Positions 26,625 to 35,860 of a stretch of DNA of 64,000 bases are shown here, piece by piece. Position 1 is the stretch's first letter. Each line of letters begins with the position of its first letter. Location: positions 3,734,501-3,798,500 of the forward strand of contig NC_019729.1 of the NCBI RefSeq assembly GCF_000317475.1, given 5' to 3'. The notes under the pieces were generated by a model. It did not search any database and was not told the DNA's origin. It saw nothing but the letters and a program-made list of their open reading frames with translations. The position numbers were made by a program, and so were the translations under genes. This DNA is from Oscillatoria nigro-viridis PCC 7112 (GTDB lineage Bacteria > Cyanobacteriota > Cyanobacteriia > Cyanobacteriales > Microcoleaceae).

Positions 26625-26728
26625 GCTTGAAAATTACTCAACACAGGGCTTAAATCTTCTAAGCCGCCAACCTTACAAAAGAAGGTGGGCGGCTTAAAAA
26701 TTACTTAACACTGCGCTTAAATCTTTAC
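26625..26728. repeat. Hairpin flanked by 68-bp-period direct repeats
   Basis: Two about 35-base direct repeats (AAAATTACTCAACACAGGGC at 26629-26648; AAAATTACTTAACACTGCGC at 26697-26716, each continuing TTAAATCTT) flank a hairpin with AAGCCGCC (26661-26668) and GGCGGCTT (26688-26695), extended by ACCTT/AAGGT. It lies between the catalase and chelatase genes. Without a T-run on the minus strand it is not a standard terminator; it could be a processing site or a repeat remnant. Confidence 0.5.
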
Positions 26729-26756
26729 TCGCCACACAGGTAACACAACTCTCAAA

Positions 26757-27440
26757 TTAACCTTTGGGAGCGGGATCGGCAATGTATTTAAAAGTAGGTT
26801 CCGAGTTCCAAGGGCCGCGTTCGTCCTTGCCATTAGTTGACAAGTTAAAGTATAGATCTACAGTGGAATCTGGGGGAATATTGCCGAACATCGGATCGGT
26901 GAGTTTACCCAGCGCTTCCAGAGCTTTCATGAACATTTCAGTGTGAGAAATTTCGCGAGTCAGCAGAAAGTGCAGGGTCTTTTTCGTTCCCGTATCCGGT
27001 GCTAGTTTAATCAACTCTTCGTAGGTTTGGCGAGCTCCTGCTTCCGCACCGATATTAGCGCGCAAATCGCGCACCACATCGCCGCCTTCGTTGACATAAG
27101 CACCAGTCCAAGCTTGACCTTGGCTGTCCAACAAGTGCGGGCCTACACCGCGCACGGCAAACAAAGTGCTTTTATAAGCTTCTGTTTGGTCAACGTTTTT
27201 GGTGTGCATTTCGATGAGTTTGCCCACCATTTCTAAGTGGCTGAATTCTTCTATTGCAATATCTTGGAGCATATCCTTAATCCCTGCATCTTCACAGTGA
27301 AAGGACTGCACCCAGTATTGCAAAGCTGCTGTCAGTTCTCCTGTTGCTCCGCCAAACTGTTCTAGCAGCAATTGGGCAAAACGGGGGTTGGCTTCGTCTA
27401 CTGTCACCGCAGCCATTAATTGTTTTTTGTGAAAAAACAT
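26757..27440 (-). CDS. Manganese catalase
   Basis: 227 aa from the ATG at 27438-27440 (MFFHKKQLMAAVTVDEANPR), with AGAGG about 9 bases upstream; the longer frame to 27539 is unlikely. The four-helix ferritin-like fold shows the di-Mn ligands: Glu in ELTAALQYWVQ, IAIEEFSHLEMVG with Glu and His, GAEAGARQTYEEL, and LLTREISHTEMFMKAL. The conserved MFGNIPP lies near the end. It disproportionates hydrogen peroxide without haem. It is not obviously linked to its neighbours. Confidence 0.93.
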   Translation of the reverse strand: MFFHKKQLMAAVTVDEANPRFAQLLLEQFGGATGELTAALQYWVQSFHCEDAGIKDMLQDIAIEEFSHLEMVGKLIEMHTKNVDQTEAYKSTLFAVRGVGPHLLDSQGQAWTGAYVNEGGDVVRDLRANIGAEAGARQTYEELIKLAPDTGTKKTLHFLLTREISHTEMFMKALEALGKLTDPMFGNIPPDSTVDLYFNLSTNGKDERGPWNSEPTFKYIADPAPKG

Positions 27441-27636
27441 GGATCGATACCTCTGTTTAGTTCGGTTGTTAAAGTCTAAAGGATCGCAGACTTTATCTGT
27501 GTTCGCCTTCAGAATCCATTGTGCGACAAGCGATCGCACCGAGCCTCGGTCAATGGATACATCTAGCGCGACAAATTTCTCTGCTTTCAGGTAGAGTTTA
27601 AATTTAAATTTTTACTTAGTTATTCGGGAGACTAAA

Positions 27637-29172
27637 TTACAATTTAGGAGCAGCATTATTGTCGCACTCGGTTAATTTTGCTGACATGGCATCGAGGTGC
27701 CGCAGCCACTGAATGCCGCCAACCCAACTGCGAGAGGGGAGGTGTCCGATTGGTGCTTGCTGACTAAATTTAATCTGCCCTAAAGTATTAGCAGAATTGT
27801 AGGTTTGCCAGTTGACCCGATCGCAAAATCTGATATAGTCTCCCTTAACGCTTTCGTAAATCTGCTTTTGGACGCTGAAGCCAAACCGACCTTGACTGTA
27901 GTGCAGCCACAGGCGATCTAGTGTTTGCAAATCTTCGCAGGGTATCTGGTAAATTTGGCTAATTTCTAGCTGAGTTCCCAGTGGCTGGGAAAGAGATTGA
28001 CACATCAAGCCCCAAGTTTCGCGATCGGCTTCTTTCCACTTTTTGTTTGACAAATAATCACGCAGTTTGGTATAATCAACTCCGCGTGCAGAAATCATAG
28101 TCGGATAGATATTTGAAGTATTTGAAGTAACAGACAAGGAAAAAGTTTCTGCGGAATTGGCGACGGCATTTGTGGGTAAAATCGGAGAATCAGGAGTTGG
28201 TAGCGCGCTGATATCGGCGGAGTTGTCGCTATTATTAAGAGCAGGAGCGATCGGCTTTTCGGGCGAAACCAAATTTTGATGGCGAATATCTAAAGCTGCT
28301 TGGATATCGTCCAAAACTTCCGCAGCAAAACTGTACCGCTGAGTGAGACGAGTTTGCAGCAATTTATCTAAAATTTCACCTAACTCGTCGCTAATACTCG
28401 TGGTTTTGGGGAGAAACTCGCGCCACCACCAGCGCTCGCTGTTGCAGTCGTACATATCCAAAGGAGGAACTTGCGTCATCAGGCGAATGCAAGTAACCCC
28501 TAAACTGTAAAGGTCGCTAGCAGGAAATACTTTGCCGCGCATTTGTTCGGGAGCTACATAATCTTGACTGCCGATGAGCGTTGCTGGACGGAGTATTGCT
28601 GTATCAGTCAGCAGTTTGGCAATGCCGAAATCGATCAATACGAGTTTGTTGTCCGACTGTCGGCGGATAATATTTTCTGGTTTGATGTCGCGGTGAACGA
28701 CGCGCTTGTCGTGGATAAATTGCAGCACGGGCAATAAGTCTTGCAGCACTTGCCAAATTTGATTTTCATCGTATACACTTTTGTCTAATTCTTGTTTAAG
28801 AGTCTGCCCCTCTATAAACTCTTGAACTAAATAAATATGACCTTCTTGTTCAAAGCAGGCTAATAATGTGGGGATTTGCGGGTGTGTTCCGAGTTGGTCT
28901 AAACGGACGGCTTCTTGGCGAAATAATTCAACGGCTTTGTTGAAAATTTCGGGATCGCGGTCGTAAAAATAAAATTGCTTGACTGCACAGCGGGGTAGAG
29001 ATGGGATGTCTTCATCAATTGCTAGGAAAGTTTTACCAAATCCGCCTCTACCTAAAAGTTCAATCGGGCGATATCGCTGTCTCAGCAACAGGTTAAAGCC
29101 GCAGTTTAAGCAAAATTTGGCGGTGTTGGAGTTTTGAGGATTTTGACATTCTGGGTTGACACAGTAGCTCAT
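27637..29172 (-). CDS. Ser/Thr protein kinase with N-terminal zinc ribbon and C-terminal GUN4 domain
   Basis: 511 aa. Residues 4-25 form a zinc ribbon (CVNPEC and FCLNCG). The kinase domain (about 34-295) has GRGGFGKTF, AVKQF, HRDIKPENII and LIDFGIAK, with the PEQ/GSQDYVAPE activation segment, all catalytic residues present. A disordered linker with Ser/Thr/Pro leads to a GUN4 domain (about 360-505): YTKLRDYLSNKKWKEADRET, LQTLDRLWLHYSQGRFGFSV and FCDRVNW. GUN4 binds porphyrins and activates Mg-chelatase. The fusion suggests a kinase modulated by tetrapyrroles, but porphyrin binding is inference. Confidence 0.93.
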   Translation of the reverse strand: MSYCVNPECQNPQNSNTAKFCLNCGFNLLLRQRYRPIELLGRGGFGKTFLAIDEDIPSLPRCAVKQFYFYDRDPEIFNKAVELFRQEAVRLDQLGTHPQIPTLLACFEQEGHIYLVQEFIEGQTLKQELDKSVYDENQIWQVLQDLLPVLQFIHDKRVVHRDIKPENIIRRQSDNKLVLIDFGIAKLLTDTAILRPATLIGSQDYVAPEQMRGKVFPASDLYSLGVTCIRLMTQVPPLDMYDCNSERWWWREFLPKTTSISDELGEILDKLLQTRLTQRYSFAAEVLDDIQAALDIRHQNLVSPEKPIAPALNNSDNSADISALPTPDSPILPTNAVANSAETFSLSVTSNTSNIYPTMISARGVDYTKLRDYLSNKKWKEADRETWGLMCQSLSQPLGTQLEISQIYQIPCEDLQTLDRLWLHYSQGRFGFSVQKQIYESVKGDYIRFCDRVNWQTYNSANTLGQIKFSQQAPIGHLPSRSWVGGIQWLRHLDAMSAKLTECDNNAAPKL

Positions 29173-29887
29173 ATGATTTTAAATTTTATATTGCGGACAA
29201 GACTTTTTTTTTAAACGAACCGCGAAGACGCGAAGCTGCGCGAAGAAATAGGGAAAAGAGAAGAGAGAGAATAGGGATGGTTGATAACTCATGCAGTGTG
29301 GAATAAGCTGTCCCGCTTCTGGCGTTGTATTTTTCGGGTGGGCGGGACACCCCACAAGCATTTCATCTGAGATTTTGCAGCATTCTCAATCAAGCTTATA
29401 GGGGGGGCTAGAAGATCCCACCCTATAAGAAATTCATTCTTCGCTTCACAGGCATCTTGCCTGTTAAGCGAGAATGGTGCAAGATGTGAGTTTTATCAAA
29501 CTGGACTTTAAAATTTAGATGCGCCTGGGCTGATAAGGCTATTTTAATGCGCTGGATCGAATCGGGACGCTGCCCGATCGGCCGAACCCAGGCCGCGTGA
29601 CCGAAACCATCGAGGATACAAGCCCCCGGATTCATCTCGCGCAAGTCAATGCTTCAATTCTTGAATCTAAAATCTAAAATCGCGCAATCGATTGACTGCT
29701 GGGGGGGATAATTGCCGATCGCACAGGCCGATCGCGCAGAGCGAAAATTGTGCTAAACTCTTACTGTGCTTGGAACTTGAGGCACAATCGATCTGTCCGG
29801 TTCAGGGACGCTCAGAAATATTTCAAAATATTTTTGCCTTACCCCTAGACTTGTGCTGAGATCTGATGCTATAGTTAAAACTGATAT
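29173..29887. other. Repeat-rich intergenic region before tRNA-His
   Basis: 715 bases without a supported gene. It contains CGCGAAGACGCGAAG-type repeats near 29220-29240 and pieces related to the 18.8 kb palindrome (GCATTCTCAA near 29380; ACAGGCATCTTGCCTGTT at 29449-29466; GAGAATGGTGCAAGATGTGA at 29470-29489). It also contains a repeat shared with 63.17 kb (29614-29660) followed by AATCTAAAATCTAAAAT. The small frames here have no recognisable family. Confidence 0.5.
29614..29697. repeat. Dispersed repeat, copy 1
   Basis: GGATACAAGCCCCCGGATTC runs into ATCTCGCGCAAGTCAATGCT, then TCAATTC and AATCTAAAAT words, ending at AATCGATTGACT. The same string occurs at 63172-63307, where about 50 bases are inserted after CATC. 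Confidence 0.7.
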
Positions 29888-29961
29888 GGCGAGCGTAGCC
29901 AAGTGGTTAAGGCAGTGGTTTGTGGTACCACCATTCGTGGGTTCAAGTCCCATCGTTCGCC
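29888..29961 (+). tRNA. trnH: tRNA-His (GTG)
   Basis: A complete cloverleaf. The acceptor stem GCGAGCG (29889-29895) pairs with CGTTCGC (29954-29960), and G-1 (29888) pairs with C73 (29961), the histidine identity pair. The anticodon stem GTGGT/ACCAC encloses the loop TTGTGGT with anticodon GTG at 29922-29924. The T arm has GGGTTCAAGTCCC. CCA is not encoded. It is followed by CTTTTG. Confidence 0.96.
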
Positions 29962-30143
29962 CTTTTGATTATAAACTGTTTAATTCGATCGCCCGTTGCC
30001 TGTACGGTAATTTGCGATGGTCGTAGGGTGTGCATTGCACACCTTAATCTTTTTTGGGATGTCGCGGTTCTGTCGGCACAAGTTCCGATGTGCTAATCTT
30101 AAATCCAATCTAAAATCTAAAATCTAACATCTAACATCAAAAT

Positions 30144-33100
30144 ATGCCATCTTTAGTAACAGAAGATTGGGGATATAAATTTAGTGGCGATCGCACAATT
30201 AATAAATTTATTCGAGATATAGAAGGAGAAGCGGCTTTAGGGAAATATTGCGATTGGGAATGCAAAGAACGTGCGGAAATTCTGATGTCGGAGATAGCTG
30301 GCAAATCCCACAATCTTTTCTACGTGCGCCGCCAAAAGGTAAATGAGAGATTTTCTGAAGAAGAAATCTGGGAATTGTTGCTTGCTACGGATGGAGATGA
30401 TTTTGAATTACCCGAATTGTTGCAAAAAGCAGATCGCACTTTGCGGTTGTTAGCAACTGTACGCTGTGAAGACGGAATCGGCGGTTTAAAACTGCTGGAT
30501 GCTGGTTTGGTGGCGGTTCCCAGAGGGAGGAAAGATGGGTATGCTTTGCCGGTTCAGTTGCGACTTTTGGCTAACAGTAGATCGCCAATTCCGGTAAAGT
30601 CGATCGCCCGCGTCCAACAAATGCCATTTTGGGACGACAGGCACATACCAACTGCGGAACAACTAAAAGTTTGGCACACTTTTTTAAATGTGGAAAAACG
30701 CATCGCGGAAGCGCGTCAATTTTGCGTGCCTTTCCGAGGACACAATTACGGTTCCGGCTTTAAAATCGTCACTTTTGAAATCGATCGCAATTCCGCAACT
30801 CTTGACGGCTACGATGAAAACTCCTTAGAATTGGGCGACTTTCGCGAAAGGCTGAAAAAAGCCAGAAATGAAGAAATTATCCTGTTTGATTCGCCGCCCG
30901 GAAGCCGAAGCAGCCGAGATGGAGAGACATTAGGCAGCATCGCCGAAATTGACTTTGAACATAGTAAATTACGCATTAAGTTAGATGTTGATTTAGGCGA
31001 TCGCATGGCGGGCGGCAGATATCAACTGCCCAAACAAGGATTCTTGTATTTTGAGGCGGCGGGCGATATCAGTCAGATCGAACGCAAGAAAAAAGCTTTA
31101 AAAATGCTGACTGACGGGCGCGCTCAAAATCCATATTTGAGTGAGTTTTTATTCGACTCTTCTCAGGCGAGACTGCCCGAAAAACTGATTAAATTGGATA
31201 GAGAAAACTTATTAAATCGCAATGCTAATGAAGACCAACTTGCCGCCGTAGAAACGGTGCTTTCGGCGCGGGATTTAATTTTGATTCAAGGGCCGCCGGG
31301 AACTGGCAAAACGACTGTGATTGCGGAGATTTGCTATCAAATTGCCCGTCAGGGTGGCAAAACGCTCATTGCTTCCCAAGCAAATTTGGCTGTAGACAAT
31401 GCTTTGAGTCGGTTAGTGCACAATCCGGCGATTCGGGCTTTGCGGAAGGGAAAAGCTCATAAGGTGCAGGAAGAAGGGCAGCCGTTTTTAGAGGAAAATG
31501 CGATCGGCACTTGGCTGCAAAATACGGCGGCTGACTGCGAACAAAAGCTCTCGCAGCGCCTGACTAATGTCAAATCTTTGCGGCAGTTGGTGGCAGACTC
31601 AGATCGATTTACCGCCTACTTTGCCGCCGAGAAAGATTTTTTTAATCAACTAAAACACCTGCACGACAGTAAAGCAAATATTGAGGAAAAGTGCAGCCAG
31701 CAAGCAACAAATCATGAACTGATTTTAACCGAAAAAAGCGAGATTGAATCTCTAGTTAGCGGGCTAGAAAATCTGCTGGATGCGCCTAATGTCAACTGGG
31801 AATCTCCAGAAGTTGCCGAGTTTATGCCCAGACTAAAACCATATTCAGAAGGCAATGTTTTAGTAGAAAACTTGATGGCAAATGTTCGGATTGCCGCTAG
31901 CAATGCTACTCAAATTGGGTTCAATCGCCCTGCTTGCGGCGCGTTTGGGATTGCGGTTTGGCTGCAGGAAACTGTAGCAGCCCAAATATCGGAATTTAAG
32001 ACAGCATTCGATCGCGCTGATGATGTTTGTCACGCTATGTCAACGGTTGCAGAGTCGTTGCGGGTGTCGCGGCAGATGTCTGAGGCTGTGAATCAACTCG
32101 AATTGGGCGATCGGCAAAATCAGACACACCGCCACAATCTCGAACAGAAAATCAAGAATTTGGAACTGCGAAAAGCGGAAATTGCAGCCGTTGTCGTCGC
32201 CGTTGCACAGTGGATCGAGACGGCGGATACGAAACTCTATGAAGTTGTGAAATCTTGCTGGGAAACGGGCGCAATGCTGACGGATGATATGGTAGAATTG
32301 CCGCCAGGATTGCTGAAAATTGCCCGATCGCTCAAATTGCCGATCGTGCCGCCCAAATGCAAAATCAATTTGCCCGATTTGGATCGGTTGCAAAAGGCGA
32401 TATCCCACGAAGAAAGCGCAGGTTTTAAGGACATACAAGGGCAACAGTTCCGGTTTAGCGAGTTTTTGCACCTAAATTTGAGTCAAACGCCGATCGTACT
32501 CTCTGCGGGCGATCGTACACAGTGGCAGCAACTAGCCAAAGACTTCGCCAGCTATTCCCAAATCAGCCCAAGTCAGCGCAAATTTATCATCGAAAAAGCT
32601 CGCACTTTCTTAGGTAGCATTCAACAATTTTACAGTCAATCCTTGCAGCCAAATCAGATTCAGGCTACCTTCGATCGCCTAGTCAAAGAATTGCTGCACA
32701 GTATCCTCGCCAATGCCCGTCAGTGCGTAGTTCCCCTGAAAACCGAAACCGAACAGCAGCTTATAAAACAGCAACAGTTATTAGATAAAATCGGTCAAAC
32801 CTTAAACCAGCAGCAAATATCCGCCGCTAAACTTCAGGTAGAAACAGCGCAGCAAGAAGCAAACTTAAAAATTAGCGAAGTTACTAATTTGTTGCAAGCA
32901 ATAGTCCGACAGCCAAACGTACCTGAAAAGTTGCGGATTTTATCCGAACAATATCTCGCCCAAAAATCGAATATTTGGGAGCAACCGCAGCAGTTTGTCA
33001 AGCAAGTTGAGGCTTGGAAAGCAAGCGCGATTCAGCTTGAAAAATCAATTGCTGACATAGACCCTTTTGGGGTTTTGGAAACAATCAAAACCACTCTTGA

Positions 33101-34448
33101 CGAGCATTTATCCCCGCTGCAAACTGCGGCGGCAACTTCGCAGCAGCAACTCGCCGAACTTCAAAAAGAATTGAGCGAAATTAACGCTCAACTGCAACAG
33201 CAGCAACCAACAGCAGCATTGCTTGCTGAGAGAAATTGGTGGGAGTCAGCATGGCAAACTATCCCGACTCAATACCAGCCAGAAGTTCCGAATACAGGAT
33301 TGTTCAGCGCACCTTTTTTAAACAAAATTAAGCGTTTGTTCAAAACTTGGCAGCGGAAATTAGAACAAGAAGAAACAGCCCTAAATCGTTCTCAAACGTT
33401 TGTGACAGATTGGATTGACAAACTCCGCAATCCATCAGAAAAAGACCGCAACGATTTAAAGCAAATTTATATCGACAATGCCAACGTGATCGGCATTACT
33501 TGCGTGCAAGCTGCCAGTTTCGATTTTACTAAAAACTTTCCCAGCTTTGATGCAGTCATCATTGACGAAGTTAGCAAATGCACTCCCCCAGAGTTATTAA
33601 TTCCCGCTTTGAAAGGCAAAAAGTTAGTATTAGTGGGCGATCACCGGCAATTGCCGCCGATGTTTAATCAAAGTACGATCGACGATATTGCCGAAGACAT
33701 CGGCTGTACCGGAGACGAATTAAGTTTTATCAAAGAATCTTTGTTCAAAGTGTTGTTTGAAAATGCCAGCGACAGCATCAAAAAAATGCTGACAACTCAA
33801 TACCGAATGCACCCGCAAATTATGGGCGCCATCAATCAGTTTTACCAGCAAAAGCTCAACTGTGGCATTCAGGAAGCAGACACCAAACGCGCCCACAACC
33901 TCGCAGGTAGAATCATTCAAGAAAACAATCACATCCTGTGGGTTAAAACGCCGATCGGACAAGGGTTTGAAGAGGAAAAACAGGGTACTTCCCGGTTGAA
34001 TGTCAAGGAGATTGATGCGATCGAGCGTTTGTGCGAACAAATGGAGATAGCTTGGCAGCCCAAAGTTGCCGACGGTGAACCGCCGAAAGAAATCGGAATT
34101 ATCACTTTTTATGCTGCTCAATTAAATGCAATTAAAGACAGAATCGAAGGCGAAAGATTCCCTGCTTTGAGCATCCGCACTGGTACGGTTGACATATTCC
34201 AAGGCATGGAAAGACCTGTAATTATTGTCAGCACAGTGTGCAATAATGTTAGGGGCGATATTGGATTTGCTAAGGAACCGGAACGGGTGAATGTGGCATT
34301 TTCCCGCGCTCAAGAATTGCTGGTAGTTGTCGGCTGCCACGATTTATTTACCCAACAAACAGGTACAGTGGGAAAAATGTATCAGGAAGTTTCAAAAACG
34401 GTGCGTCACTGCGGAGGTTTTGTAGATGTTTCTAGCGTCCTCAACTAA
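30144..34448 (+). CDS. Large SF1 (Upf1-like) helicase of unknown function
   Basis: 1434 aa. The first 340 residues are an uncharacterised domain with many charged residues. Helicase motifs follow: Q/motif I NANEDQLAAV...GPPGTGKTT (Gly near 383), Ia TLIASQANLAVDNAL, and then a roughly 700-residue insertion rich in Gln/Glu coiled coil. Motif II is VIIDEVSKCTPPEL (Asp near 1141), motif III LVLVGDHRQLPPMF, IV/V TTQYRMHPQIM and VDIFQGMERPVIIVSTV, VI RVNVAFSRAQELLVVVG. All ATPase motifs are intact. The split helicase core with a long coiled coil resembles SF1 enzymes that act on RNA or DNA ends, some in phage defence. It overlaps its 296-aa partner by 23 bases. Confidence 0.85.
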   Translation: MPSLVTEDWGYKFSGDRTINKFIRDIEGEAALGKYCDWECKERAEILMSEIAGKSHNLFYVRRQKVNERFSEEEIWELLLATDGDDFELPELLQKADRTLRLLATVRCEDGIGGLKLLDAGLVAVPRGRKDGYALPVQLRLLANSRSPIPVKSIARVQQMPFWDDRHIPTAEQLKVWHTFLNVEKRIAEARQFCVPFRGHNYGSGFKIVTFEIDRNSATLDGYDENSLELGDFRERLKKARNEEIILFDSPPGSRSSRDGETLGSIAEIDFEHSKLRIKLDVDLGDRMAGGRYQLPKQGFLYFEAAGDISQIERKKKALKMLTDGRAQNPYLSEFLFDSSQARLPEKLIKLDRENLLNRNANEDQLAAVETVLSARDLILIQGPPGTGKTTVIAEICYQIARQGGKTLIASQANLAVDNALSRLVHNPAIRALRKGKAHKVQEEGQPFLEENAIGTWLQNTAADCEQKLSQRLTNVKSLRQLVADSDRFTAYFAAEKDFFNQLKHLHDSKANIEEKCSQQATNHELILTEKSEIESLVSGLENLLDAPNVNWESPEVAEFMPRLKPYSEGNVLVENLMANVRIAASNATQIGFNRPACGAFGIAVWLQETVAAQISEFKTAFDRADDVCHAMSTVAESLRVSRQMSEAVNQLELGDRQNQTHRHNLEQKIKNLELRKAEIAAVVVAVAQWIETADTKLYEVVKSCWETGAMLTDDMVELPPGLLKIARSLKLPIVPPKCKINLPDLDRLQKAISHEESAGFKDIQGQQFRFSEFLHLNLSQTPIVLSAGDRTQWQQLAKDFASYSQISPSQRKFIIEKARTFLGSIQQFYSQSLQPNQIQATFDRLVKELLHSILANARQCVVPLKTETEQQLIKQQQLLDKIGQTLNQQQISAAKLQVETAQQEANLKISEVTNLLQAIVRQPNVPEKLRILSEQYLAQKSNIWEQPQQFVKQVEAWKASAIQLEKSIADIDPFGVLETIKTTLDEHLSPLQTAAATSQQQLAELQKELSEINAQLQQQQPTAALLAERNWWESAWQTIPTQYQPEVPNTGLFSAPFLNKIKRLFKTWQRKLEQEETALNRSQTFVTDWIDKLRNPSEKDRNDLKQIYIDNANVIGITCVQAASFDFTKNFPSFDAVIIDEVSKCTPPELLIPALKGKKLVLVGDHRQLPPMFNQSTIDDIAEDIGCTGDELSFIKESLFKVLFENASDSIKKMLTTQYRMHPQIMGAINQFYQQKLNCGIQEADTKRAHNLAGRIIQENNHILWVKTPIGQGFEEEKQGTSRLNVKEIDAIERLCEQMEIAWQPKVADGEPPKEIGIITFYAAQLNAIKDRIEGERFPALSIRTGTVDIFQGMERPVIIVSTVCNNVRGDIGFAKEPERVNVAFSRAQELLVVVGCHDLFTQQTGTVGKMYQEVSKTVRHCGGFVDVSSVLN

Positions 34449-35316
34449 ACCAATAGACTCGAATTTAAGTTCGCTAGCAGAACAAATTGAGCAACAAAAT
34501 CCGGGCTTGTCTGTGTTGGCGGCGCGTCAATTCCGCTTCGCAATCCGGCAAACTCCGCTGGAGGTGGCGATTAGCGAACCGCGCCAGTTTAACGTGTTGG
34601 AAGAGTTCATTTTGCGGGCGGGTGTTGAGTTTGAACCTGCGCCAACTTTGAAGGAATTGGCGGATTTGCTGGGGTTGGACGAGATTTTTGTGAAGACTGC
34701 GGCGGCGACTCTGGTTAGTTTGGAAAGCTTGGAGGTGGCTGAAAATGGAAAAATTGCGATCGCCCCGCAAGGCAGAGATTTTTTCGATCAAGGTGCGGTT
34801 AGTCGATCGCAAATTCAATCAATTTATGCCATTTCCGATCCGCTGAATCAAACTCTTACCTTTAAATTCGATGCTTTAGCCGCAGAATCGGTCAACTTGC
34901 CCGATTTAGCAGATTTAGTATCGCTCGAACATAAAATTACTGACTTGGCGGATTTAAGTATAGCAGAAATCCAGCCGTTAATTCAAGCTTCCGGCTTAGG
35001 AATTCACGTCCCAGAAAACGGCAAAATTGTCTCTAAGTGCGATGTCATCGGCGACGATTTAGATATTTGGCAAACAGTCTCGATTTTTGTGTTGTTAGAT
35101 GCGATCGAAAATAAAACTACTATTCAAGCCAGGCAGGGAAAACAAATATTAGAAACCGCATCAAACCGACTCAACGAACTTGAATCCCAGCAAAAACTTT
35201 CCTTGAACGACTTGTGTAAAGTAACCCCAGACATCGCACAGCAAGAATCAGAGACAATCCCCGTCCAGAAAACTGCTAAAAAGCCATCTAAGAAGAAACC
35301 CAAGAAAACGATATGA
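34426..35316 (+). CDS. Uncharacterised helicase partner with possible winged helix
   Basis: 296 aa, family not recognised. Residues about 25-125 look like a winged-helix unit: LAARQFRFAIRQ, ...PTLKELADLLGLDEIFVKTA and the short strand turn VAENGKIAIAPQGRDFF. The centre is Leu/Asp-rich, and a second NGKIVSKCDVIGDD turn suggests repetition of the fold. The C-terminus is Lys-rich (AKKPSKKKPKKT), suiting nucleic acid binding. It starts inside the helicase gene (23-base overlap), so both are translated together and likely act as a complex. The function is unknown. Confidence 0.65.
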   Translation: MFLASSTKPIDSNLSSLAEQIEQQNPGLSVLAARQFRFAIRQTPLEVAISEPRQFNVLEEFILRAGVEFEPAPTLKELADLLGLDEIFVKTAAATLVSLESLEVAENGKIAIAPQGRDFFDQGAVSRSQIQSIYAISDPLNQTLTFKFDALAAESVNLPDLADLVSLEHKITDLADLSIAEIQPLIQASGLGIHVPENGKIVSKCDVIGDDLDIWQTVSIFVLLDAIENKTTIQARQGKQILETASNRLNELESQQKLSLNDLCKVTPDIAQQESETIPVQKTAKKPSKKKPKKTI

Positions 35317-35379
35317 TAAGCACTACAGTCCCGCTCGACTTAAAAATTAAAACTCTTTAGAAAATTAGGATGATACCAA

Positions 35380-35408
35380 TTGACAATATACCGCAATTTC
35401 GGTATAAT
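35380..35408 (+). promoter_or_regulatory. Consensus sigma-70 promoter with -10 palindrome for xisHI
   Basis: TTGACA (35380-35385), 17 bases, TATAAT (35403-35408): a perfect consensus promoter about 30 bases before the XisH start. A palindrome TATACCG (35387-35393) / CGGTATA (35400-35406) spans the spacer and the -10, an ideal repressor position. Autoregulation by XisH/XisI is inference. Confidence 0.75.
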
Positions 35409-35437
35409 TAATAGTTATTTGCAGTCGCGCTGAGATT

Positions 35438-35860
35438 GTGTCTGTGTCTGCCAAAGATACCTTCCACGAATCCGTAAAACGGGCCCTTCAAAAAGAACAG
35501 TGGGTGATTACTGCCGATCCACTAAAGTTTAAGTTTGGTAATGTTAACTTTCAGGTCGATTTGGGAGCAGAAAGGCTAGTCGCAGCGGAGCGAGGTGGGG
35601 AGAAAATTGCAGTAGAAATCAAAAGCTTCCTCAATTCCTCTGCGATTACAGACTTTTATGCTGCATTGGGCCAATTTCTAAGTTATCGGCTTGCCTTGGC
35701 ATCGGTTGAACCCAATCGCAAATTGTACTTGGCAGTTCCATTTGAAGTGTATAGAACATTTTTTCAGTATGAGTTTACTCAAATGGCGGTACAACAGTAT
35801 CAGGTGTTGCTAATCGTATACGATCCAACAAATGAGGTAATTGTGCAATGGACAAACTAG
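35438..35860 (+). CDS. xisH: XisH family protein
   Basis: About 140 aa, GTG start at 35438; a second in-frame GTG at 35444 would give the more usual SAKDTFHESVKRAL start. It has the XisH pattern with a PD-(D/E)XK-like core: NVNFQVDLGAER followed by KIAVEIKSF, then FYAALGQFLSYRLAL. XisH was named from the fdxN element of Anabaena, where it aids excision, but xisH/xisI pairs are spread through non-heterocystous cyanobacteria. There a nuclease or toxin-like role is suspected rather than shown. It overlaps xisI by 13 bases. Confidence 0.9.
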   Translation: MSVSAKDTFHESVKRALQKEQWVITADPLKFKFGNVNFQVDLGAERLVAAERGGEKIAVEIKSFLNSSAITDFYAALGQFLSYRLALASVEPNRKLYLAVPFEVYRTFFQYEFTQMAVQQYQVLLIVYDPTNEVIVQWTN

